Shown piece by piece: positions 6,350 to 14,822 of a stretch of 14,822 nt of DNA; positions within the stretch are counted from its first letter, which is position 1, and every line of letters begins with the position of its first letter. Where the stretch lies: NCBI GenBank assembly GCA_014379915.1, contig JACMKV010000198.1, positions 1 to 14,822 on the forward strand, read 5' to 3'. The translations under genes were made by a program, and so were the position numbers. The notes under the pieces are model-generated. The model had not been told where the DNA came from. It saw only the letters and a list, made by a program, of their open reading frames with translations, and did no database searches. This DNA is from Burkholderiales bacterium (GTDB taxonomy: Bacteria; Pseudomonadota; Gammaproteobacteria; Burkholderiales; JACMKV01).

Positions 6350-7082
6350 AGATTCTATTGGTCCCGTAAATCCCATAAATACCGCTGCCGTCCCGATCGT
6401 GCAGGCCATCCGCCTGTCGAAGAAAGTCGGCGCTGACGCTACTGCCCTGACCATTCTCGACGACGTAAGTTTCGACATCGAGGCAGGCGACGCGGTCGCG
6501 ATTCTCGGCGTCTCGGGTTCGGGGAAGTCGACCCTGCTCGGGCTGCTCGCCGGGCTCGATACGCCGAGCGATGGAAAAGTCGTGCTCGGCGGCCGTGACT
6601 TGTTTGCGCTCGACGAGGACGGCCGCGCCGCCTTGCGCGGGCAAATGGCGGGTTTCGTGTTCCAGTCATTTCAATTGTTGCCGGCATTGACCGCGCTCGA
6701 AAACGTGATGTTGCCGCTCGAACTCGCGGCGCACCCAAAGCCGGATGACGCGGCGCGTGCGCTGCTCGGGCGCGTGGGACTCGGCGAGCGGCTTGGCCAT
6801 TATCCAAAACAATTGTCGGGCGGCGAGCAGCAGCGTGTCGCCATCGCGCGCGCATTTGCCGGGAAGCCAAAAATCGTGTTCGCTGACGAGCCGACCGGAA
6901 ACCTCGATGCCGCGACCGGCGCCGAGATCATCGACCTGATGTTCAAACTGAATCGCGAAAACCAGACGACGCTTGTGCTGGTGACCCATGATGAAGCGCT
7001 TGCCCAGCGCTGCAGCCGCCGCTTGCGGCTGGCGGCCGGGCGGCTGATCAGCGGAGCGGTTTTACAGCAGGCGCACGCTTGA
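6333..7082 (+). CDS. ybbA: ABC transporter ATP-binding protein, YbbA type
   Basis: The nucleotide-binding subunit that powers the permease encoded next to it. With the TTG start at 6333 (249 aa), Walker A is GVSGSGKST (59-67), the Q-loop is FVFQSFQ (Gln111), the signature is LSGGEQQR (161-168), Walker B is IVFADEP (181-187) and the switch His is 219 in VTHD. These features and ENVMLPLEL place it in the LolD/MacB/YbbA group. The family's conserved fold begins at IVQAIRLSKK. No ATG lies close by; TTG 6333 has AAGGA five bases upstream and is the best supported start. GTG 6399 would give 227 aa, near the 228 of E. coli YbbA, but cuts the first strand. ATG 6300 and 6246 would run deep into tesA. 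The first residues are encoded by a 9-bp repeat. The end overlaps ybbP by 4 bases. Confidence 0.9.
   Translation: MKIDSIDSIGPVNPINTAAVPIVQAIRLSKKVGADATALTILDDVSFDIEAGDAVAILGVSGSGKSTLLGLLAGLDTPSDGKVVLGGRDLFALDEDGRAALRGQMAGFVFQSFQLLPALTALENVMLPLELAAHPKPDDAARALLGRVGLGERLGHYPKQLSGGEQQRVAIARAFAGKPKIVFADEPTGNLDAATGAEIIDLMFKLNRENQTTLVLVTHDEALAQRCSRRLRLAAGRLISGAVLQQAHA
6339..6383 (+). repeat. Imperfect 9-bp tandem repeat, five units, at the tesA/ybbA 5' overlap
   Basis: Five adjacent 9-mers share the pattern AT.(G/A)AT.CC: ATCGATTCC, ATAGATTCT, ATTGGTCCC, GTAAATCCC, ATAAATACC. Because 9 is a multiple of 3, the array stays open on both strands: on the plus strand it codes for IDS-IDS-IGP-VNP-INT at the start of YbbA, and on the minus strand it covers the first codons and the leader of tesA. 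It lies where promoters or start signals of both genes would be expected. Confidence 0.5.
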
Positions 7083-9685
7083 ACGCGATATCGGCTGGCA
7101 AGTTGTCGTGGCGCATGCTGATGCGCGATGCGCGCGCCGGCGAATTGCATTTACTCGCGCTGGCGCTGGTTATTGCAGTCGCCAGCGTGACGACCGTCGG
7201 TTTTTTCGCCGACCGCGTCGAACGCGCGCTGAGTCGACAAGCCAATCAGTTGCTCGGCGGCGATCTGCTGCTGGTTTCCGATCGCTATTGGCCGGAAGAG
7301 TACGAGGCGCGCGCGCGCGGTGCCGGCCTGTCGGTTGCGCGCACGGCGCGCTTCCCGAGTATGGTGACGCGAGTCGATAGAACGGCTTCGCAACTGGATG
7401 CTCCCCCACCCCAGCCCACCCCCCGGAAGGGGGAGGGGGCGTCCGCGCCCGGGGAAAGCGTCGACAGGAGCGTACAAAGCGAAGAGGCGCTGTTGAGCCA
7501 AATTCGCGCCGTCACGCCGGGTTATCCGCTACGCGGCCAACTCAGAATCGCCGACACCCCGTTTGCCGAAGGCCATAACGCTGAAGCCATTCCGGCCCCG
7601 GGGACGGCGTGGGTCGACGACAAGCTCTACAATCGCTTGCATCTCGAGGTCGGCGATGCCATCAAGGTCGGCCAGGCTCGCCTGAATGTCGCCGCCGTCC
7701 TGTTGCAGGAGCCCGATGCGGCAGTCGGATTTCTGAATCTCGCGCCGCGGCTGGTATTGAACTACGCCGATCTGGCGGCGACAGGCCTGATCCAGCCGGG
7801 CAGTCGCATTCGCTACCAACTGCTGGTCGCCGGCGAGGTGTCCGCGGTCGAGGACTACCGCGAATGGGCGGCCGCGCGCATAGGCCTGGGTCAACGTATC
7901 GAAAGCATCCGCGATGCGCGTCCCGAAATACGCTCGGCGTTGGAACGCGCGGGCTCTTTTCTTGGCTTGGCTTCGCTGGTCGCCGTGATATTGGCGGCGG
8001 CAGCGGTCGCGCTTGCGGCACGACGCTTTCTTCAGCGCCATCTCGACGGCTGCGCGATCATGCGCTGTCTGGGCGCGAGTCAGGGTCGCATTCTACAGCT
8101 CTACGTCCAGCAATTTGTCATCCTCGGCATCGTCGCCAGCATGGTCGGCTGCGTAATCGGTTACGGCGCGCAGTACGTGCTCGCCAATTTTCTCGGCTCG
8201 TTTGTGGCAGCCGACTTGCCGCAGGCTTCGTTGTTACCCGCGCTGCATGGTTTTGCCGCTGGTTTGTTGTTGCTGCTCGGGTTTGCCTTGCCGCCGCTGG
8301 TAATGCTCGGCAAAGTGCCGACGCTGCGCGTGATGCGCCGCGAGCTCGGCGCACCGGGCGGCGTCGGCGTGCTCGGTTACCTCCTGGGCTTCGGCGCGAT
8401 CAGCGCGCTGATTCTATGGAAAGCCTACGATCTGACGCTCGGCTTGTATATGCTCGCCGGCTTCAGCGCCGCGCTGGTCGCGTCCGGCGCGCTGGTCTGG
8501 CTGCTGCTGAAACTGCTGCGCGGTGCAAACAGCGGCGGAATCAGTTGGCGCTACGGCATCGCCAATCTGCGCCGCCGCGCTCTCGGCAGCGTGATCCAGA
8601 TCGTCGCGCTGGCGCTTGGCATCATGGCCCTGCTGGTGCTGACTTTGATTCGTGGCGATCTGCTGAATGCCTGGAAAGGCAGTTTGCCGCCTGACGCGCC
8701 GAATCGCTTCGTGATCAACATCCAGCCCGATCAATTGCAGACGCTCGCGGAATTCTTTGCGGCAAAGCAGATTTCGCCGCCGCAGTTTCATCCCATGGTG
8801 CGCGGCCGTTTGACCGCAATCAACGGCAACAAGGCTTCGCCCGAAGACTATGCCGACGACAGGGCGAAGCGCCTGGTCGACCGCGAATTCAATTTGTCGT
8901 GGGGGCAGGAACTGGGGGACGACAATCGGCTGATCGCGGGCCGCTGGTGGGACGAACTCGAAGACGAGCAGGAAGCGTTGCTATCGGTCGAGGAGGGTAT
9001 CGCCGAAACGCTGAGTATCAAGCTCGGCGATACGCTGACTTACGATATCGCCGGCCAGACCTTGAAGGCCAAAGTCGCCAGCCTGCGCAAGGTCGATTGG
9101 GATTCGTTCCGCGTCAATTTTTTTGTACTCGCAGCACCCGGTGTGCTAGATGATTATCCAGCCAGCTATGTCACCAGCTTTCACTTGCCCCCGGAACGCG
9201 CCGGCGTGCTGAACGATCTCGTCAAGTCGTTTCCGAACATGCTTGTCATCGATGTCGCCGCGGTCGTCACGCAAGTGCAAAAAATCATGGATCAGGTGGT
9301 CAGCGCGGTCGAGTTCGTGTTTCTGTTCACGCTCGCATCCGGTCTCGTCGTGTTGTTTGCGGCACTCGCATCGACGCAGGACGAGCGCGTATTCGAAGCC
9401 GCAATCATGCGCGCGCTGGGTGCGAGCCGGCGTCAACTTGCGAAGGCGCAGGCTGCCGAGTTCGTGGCGATCGGTGCGCTGGCCGGTTTGCTCGCAGCCG
9501 CGGGGGCGAGCGTTTTAGCGTTTGTGGTCGCCGATCGCGTGCTGCATCTGCCTTACTCGGGAAGTCCCGAGGTCTGGGCTATCGGCATGGTGTGCGGCGC
9601 GGCAGGCGTGCTACTGCTGGGCATGCTCGGAACCCGCGTTGCATTGAACGCGCCGCCGCTGGCGATCCTGCGCAGGATCGCCTAG
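7079..9685 (+). CDS. ybbP: ABC transporter permease, FtsX-like, YbbP type
   Basis: A large membrane permease (868 aa) of the FtsX/MacB class that works with YbbA; the E. coli pair is thought to be an exporter of unknown substrate. One membrane helix lies near 22-44, followed by a long periplasmic domain. Three or four helices follow from about 295 to 420 (first FtsX domain, ending PTLRVMRRELGAPGG), then two more near 425-480 and one at about 500-525. A second periplasmic domain follows, then the C-terminal FtsX domain (about 745-865) with EAAIMRALGASRRQL. The start is TTG, overlapping ybbA by 4 bases (TTGA). Residues 97-140 are odd: an in-frame proline/glycine-rich stretch (DAPPPQPTPRKGEGASAPGE) made by a C-rich palindromic DNA insertion interrupts a normally compact loop between RFPSMV and AVTPGYPLRGQLR. 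The frame stays open, so the protein is probably made. Confidence 0.9.
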   Translation: MNAISAGKLSWRMLMRDARAGELHLLALALVIAVASVTTVGFFADRVERALSRQANQLLGGDLLLVSDRYWPEEYEARARGAGLSVARTARFPSMVTRVDRTASQLDAPPPQPTPRKGEGASAPGESVDRSVQSEEALLSQIRAVTPGYPLRGQLRIADTPFAEGHNAEAIPAPGTAWVDDKLYNRLHLEVGDAIKVGQARLNVAAVLLQEPDAAVGFLNLAPRLVLNYADLAATGLIQPGSRIRYQLLVAGEVSAVEDYREWAAARIGLGQRIESIRDARPEIRSALERAGSFLGLASLVAVILAAAAVALAARRFLQRHLDGCAIMRCLGASQGRILQLYVQQFVILGIVASMVGCVIGYGAQYVLANFLGSFVAADLPQASLLPALHGFAAGLLLLLGFALPPLVMLGKVPTLRVMRRELGAPGGVGVLGYLLGFGAISALILWKAYDLTLGLYMLAGFSAALVASGALVWLLLKLLRGANSGGISWRYGIANLRRRALGSVIQIVALALGIMALLVLTLIRGDLLNAWKGSLPPDAPNRFVINIQPDQLQTLAEFFAAKQISPPQFHPMVRGRLTAINGNKASPEDYADDRAKRLVDREFNLSWGQELGDDNRLIAGRWWDELEDEQEALLSVEEGIAETLSIKLGDTLTYDIAGQTLKAKVASLRKVDWDSFRVNFFVLAAPGVLDDYPASYVTSFHLPPERAGVLNDLVKSFPNMLVIDVAAVVTQVQKIMDQVVSAVEFVFLFTLASGLVVLFAALASTQDERVFEAAIMRALGASRRQLAKAQAAEFVAIGALAGLLAAAGASVLAFVVADRVLHLPYSGSPEVWAIGMVCGAAGVLLLGMLGTRVALNAPPLAILRRIA
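7401..7440 (+). repeat. C-rich/G-rich palindromic element inserted in the ybbP coding region
   Basis: The plus strand carries four C-runs (C5-A-C4-AG-C3-A-C6, 7403-7424) followed by GGAA and two G5 runs (7429-7439). The two halves can fold as a hairpin (CCCCCC-GGAA-GGGGG). The minus strand of the C-runs reads G6-T-G3-CT-G4-T-G5, a textbook four-run quadruplex motif. This composition differs sharply from the surrounding coding sequence. Similar CCCC-rich palindromes are, as far as I recall, dispersed between genes in betaproteobacterial genomes; here one lies in frame inside a gene. Confidence 0.55.
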
Positions 9686-9767
9686 CGATAACAGGATTGG
9701 CTAGCAGCATCGCGCAGCGAACAACAGAATCAGGCGGGCAAGATCGGCCAGCGAATAATAGGATCGG
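9674..9767 (+). repeat. Degenerate direct repeats at and after the ybbP stop
   Basis: AGGATCGCCTAGC (9674-9686, the end of ybbP), AGGATTGGCTAGC (9693-9705) and AAGATCGGCCAGC (9740-9752) are variants of one 13-mer. Overlapping these, AGCGATAACAGGATTGG (9684), AGCGAACAACAGAATCAGG (9716) and AGCGAATAATAGGATCGG (9750) recur at a 32-34 base spacing. The copies look like decayed repeats derived from the 3' end of the gene. Confidence 0.35.
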
Positions 9768-9847
9768 GATATTCCGCGGCATAAGCGTTGCCGGGAACGG
9801 CGACGCGGGACGCAAAAAACCGACCCAAGTTACCGACTATGAGTTTT

Positions 9848-9910
9848 CTCTGTGTTCTCTGTGGCGGGCTTTCGCTCTTTCAAATCTCTCAAGCCACAGA
9901 GGGCACAGAG
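9848..9910. repeat. 18-bp inverted repeat in the convergent ybbP/rhlE spacer
   Basis: CTCTGTGTTCTCTGTGGC (9848-9865) and GCCACAGAGGGCACAGAG (9893-9910) are inverted copies with 16 of 18 positions matching and a 27-base loop. In plus-strand RNA the two mismatches become U-G wobble pairs, so the full 18-bp stem can form. It lies between two genes that end toward each other. There is no T-run directly after either arm, so it is not a standard terminator; a dispersed repeat or a processing/protection hairpin is more likely. Within the rest of 9686-9987 I see only the degenerate direct repeats. Confidence 0.55.
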
Positions 9911-9987
9911 TTCACCGAGAAGATTAAAGCAAGGCGCCGCTCATGATAAGGCGGGCCGGTTTGCCGCGAGTTCGACCTGTATTCGGA

Positions 9988-11418
<1,431 letters not shown>

Positions 11419-11810
11419 AGAATCCCTCGAAACGCACGAAATAATCGCGCCGCCAATACAGGGTCGCTTCGATAAGACGTTCGCGTCCGGGCAAAATGAT
11501 TCCAGCGAATAACCGGATATCAGCCCGCGCCATTGCGCTTATGCAGCGCGCCTCATGCAAAGCTTTCGAAGTGTGGGCAGCACACTGGGGGCTGTTACTC
11601 TCACCCAGCGTTTCCGTTGATTAGCCGGAACAGAAATAAGCGGCGGCGGGCAAGCAGGTGTGCTTGTGTGCGCCGGCGCTTTATTCGAAAGAAGGGTCAG
11701 ACAGCGACCGGCCAAGGAGGCCGGAGCCGCGATTATACGCAGTTGCGGCAGTAACGAAACCCCCGTGTGTTAAAATCCCGCCCCTTCGCAGCCTTTAAGT
11801 TGAAAATACC
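11419..11810. other. Divergent rhlE/typA intergenic region
   Basis: This 392-base spacer holds no gene I can support. It must contain the promoters of both rhlE and typA. The only structure that stands out is a perfect hairpin CCGGCC-AAGGA-GGCCGG at 11708-11724, followed by GATTATA rather than a T-run. The possible typA -10 box is listed separately. No clear -35/-10 pair was found for rhlE. Confidence 0.5.
11771..11776 (+). promoter_or_regulatory. Possible -10 box upstream of typA
   Basis: TAAAAT (five of six to TATAAT) lies 34 bases before the typA ATG, preceded by TGTGT. The nearest -35-like hexamer, TTGCGG, is 22 bases upstream, too far for a standard promoter, so this is only a suggestion. 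Confidence 0.25.
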
Positions 11811-13715
<1,905 letters not shown>

Positions 13716-13737
13716 CCGGGCCCTATTCAAATCGTCG

Positions 13738-13835
13738 CGTTCAAGTCTTGGTTGAACGGGTTAGACGGAGTGCTATTTTTTACCTTCGCGTGCCAGATGG
13801 AACGGCGACGATCAATCCCTGGGCTCGCTGGCACG
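13738..13835. other. Spacer after typA with two inverted repeats
   Basis: CGTTCAA (13738-13744) and TTGAACG (13752-13758) form a 7-bp stem with a 7-base loop 20 bases after the typA stop; a T6 run follows only at 13775-13781, too far for a classic terminator. Further on, CGTGCCAG (13789-13796) and CTGGCACG (13828-13835) form an 8-bp inverted repeat. The first stem may still end or protect the typA transcript. No gene is apparent in 13716-13887. Confidence 0.35.
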
Positions 13836-13887
13836 ACGTTAATGAATGTTTTCAGTCATAGTCACGTTCCGCGCATAACGTTCCCGG

Positions 13888-14331
13888 TCAACTTCGCACG
13901 ACGAGCACAACACGCATAATAAGTAGCGCACCACCGACCATACGCCACAAGCCGAGCGGATGGTTCGGAAAGCCGATCCAGCCGTAATGCTCGAGGATCA
14001 GCGACATCGCGACCTGCCCCCCGCGATCAGCAGCGCGAACATCACGCCCGCGCCGAGCCTGGGTGCGATCAGCGCCGCCGAAGCGACGTAAAACGCGCCG
14101 AGCATGCCTCCCAGCCACAACCGTACCGGTGCCGGCTTCATCGCGGACGCCGCCGGCCACGGCACACGCAGGACGAACAGCAATCCGACGGCACAGCGTT
14201 CCGACGACGAAATTCACCAGCGCCGCGAACATCGGGTGCCCAACGTAATTTCGCAGTTGCGCGTTGAGGCCGGCCTGCACCGCGACGCCGGCGCCTATCG
14301 TGATCGCGAGCAGAACGTAGGAGATTTGCAT
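13888..14331 (-). pseudogene. YdcZ/DUF606-type small membrane protein, two compensating frameshifts
   Basis: The beginning is a good match to the DMT-like YdcZ (DUF606) family: MQISYVLLAITIGAGVAVQA followed by GLNAQLRNYVGHPMFAALVN, and the end (LILEHYGWIGFPNHPLGLWR) fits too. The middle of the frame is an arginine-rich nonsense stretch. The expected hydrophobic sequence (VGLLFVLRVPWPAASAMKPA, GAFYVASAALIAPRLGAGVM, FALLIAGG) lies in another frame between about 14190 and 14017. One extra base near 14190 and an indel in the G6 run at 14017-14022 explain this; the second shift restores the frame, so a full-length product with a scrambled centre could be translated but would lose its middle helices. 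Such proteins are thought to be small-molecule transporters. An assembly error in the G-run is possible. Confidence 0.7.
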
Positions 14332-14378
14332 GATTGCTGAATCGGAAAGCTAAAACTTGTTCTGCCCAAAGGTATTCC

Positions 14379-14822
14379 ATGAACGACCCCTCCACCCGTC
14401 GCATTGCTGCCACTCCTGCTCTGTGGGGAGGGTGGTTGCCAAGGTTGTCTGCGAGCGATTTGGCGCAGGTACTGATCGTTATCGACTGGTCTTTGCTTTA
14501 GCGCCGACCTGCAGTGGCACTGAGCGCGCCTCGGTCGTTGTCGAGGGTCGTAGTATGACCTTGTACGAAGAAGTGCACGCGCGCCGCAACTTGGCCAATC
14601 GCTGCGTGCACCGACGCTTTGTCGAGCGGCTCGCGCAGCTACTGCCCGCGAGCGTTTCGCCGCCCATTGTCATCACCGATGCGGGTTTTCGCACCCCTTG
14701 GTTTCAGTTGCTGGCTCTGCGGCACTGGCATTGGATTGGACGTATCCGTAACCGCGACTTCGTGCGCAACGACGGCTGCGACTGGTTCGCGGCCAAATCC
14801 CCTCTACGCCCAGGCGCGTGGA
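14379..14822 (+). pseudogene. IS4-family transposase fragment, frameshifted and cut by window edge
   Basis: The protein reads RRIAATPALWGGWLPRLSAS and then AQVLIVIDWS in one frame, hits TAG at 14500-14502, and continues in another frame as LAPTCSGTERASVVVEGRSM, TLYEEVHARRNLANRCVHRR, then PPIVITDAGFRTPWFQLLAL and WHWIGRIRNRDF. This is the catalytic region of an IS4-type transposase: the first Asp is in VIDWS and the second in ITDAGF; the catalytic Glu region would lie beyond the window. The N-terminal part of about 80-100 residues is missing, so the gene is truncated at its 5' end as well as frameshifted near 14490-14500. I set the left limit at the in-frame ATG; the true edge of the element is unclear, and no inverted repeat was found. 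Confidence 0.75.

Noticed and set aside
5742..6644. 300-codon minus-strand frame overlapping tesA and ybbA
   Set aside because: It overlaps the real tesA frame, which has a signal peptide and all SGNH blocks; this frame has no such features.
7609..8694. Long open frame (361 codons) in another plus frame within ybbP
   Set aside because: It is a shadow of the high-GC ybbP frame, extremely arginine-rich and without family features.
9674..9767. CRISPR array
   Set aside because: The repeats are degenerate, unevenly spaced and only two or three in number, with no cas genes in the window.
11708..11724. CCGGCC-AAGGA-GGCCGG hairpin as a Rho-independent terminator
   Set aside because: No T-run follows on either strand, and it lies between divergent genes, where no transcript is expected to end.
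11533..11754. 73-codon plus frame in the rhlE/typA spacer
   Set aside because: Arg/Cys-rich composition, no ribosome binding site and no family resemblance; it reads as chance.
13829..13843. TGGCACGACGTTAAT as a second sigma-54 promoter
   Set aside because: The -24 half is perfect, but the required GC at -12 is missing, and no plus-strand gene follows within a reasonable distance. The minus-strand copy at 13789-13796 also lacks the -12 element.

Overview
The window looks like a piece of a betaproteobacterial chromosome. The DNA is GC-rich with strongly GC-biased codons. It carries a PEP-CTERM-type two-component pair (prsK-prsR), a divergent tesA / ybbA-ybbP module, an RhlE-type helicase and TypA, all of which point to Betaproteobacteria (possibly Burkholderiales or Nitrosomonadales). 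The genus cannot be read from the sequence. The ends are degraded accessory DNA and the middle is ordinary chromosome.

Layout. 1-220: the 5' end of an IS630-type transposase with the adjacent IS end. 228-1418 (minus): a PAS-histidine kinase broken by at least three frameshifts, with the IS end close to its 3' end. 1461-1694 (minus): a short unrecognised, possibly degraded ORF. 1763-1778: a near-consensus sigma-54 promoter. 1887-5362 (plus): prsK-prsR, a membrane histidine kinase and a sigma-54-dependent activator sharing an ATGA overlap. 5454-5654 (minus): a small Arg-rich protein. 5705-6349 (minus): exported TesA-type SGNH esterase/thioesterase. 6333-9685 (plus): ABC ATPase (YbbA type) and an FtsX-like permease (YbbP type) divergent from tesA, with a 9-bp-period repeat at the overlapping 5' ends and a C-rich palindromic insertion inside the permease gene. 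9686-9987: a repeat-bearing spacer with an 18-bp inverted repeat. 9988-11418 (minus): RhlE-like DEAD-box helicase. 11811-13715 (plus): TypA/BipA with an unusual N-terminal extension. 13888-14331 (minus): a frameshifted YdcZ/DUF606-type membrane protein. 14379-14822 (plus): a frameshifted IS4-family transposase fragment running off the window.

How the genes relate. PrsK/PrsR are a signalling pair; in PEP-CTERM/exosortase bacteria such pairs act with RpoN on PEP-CTERM and exopolysaccharide genes. None of those targets is visible here, but the sigma-54 promoter in front of prsK suggests the pair may control its own synthesis. TesA, YbbA and YbbP form the same divergent trio as in E. coli. RhlE and TypA are divergently transcribed RNA/ribosome-related genes.

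I found no convincing new multi-gene system. The observations most worth following up are the sigma-54 promoter of prsKR, the C-rich/G-quadruplex-like insertion inside ybbP, the 9-bp repeat at the tesA/ybbA junction and the hairpin repeat at 9848-9910. Several frameshifts lie at or near short homopolymer runs, so assembly error must be excluded before the pseudogenes are accepted.
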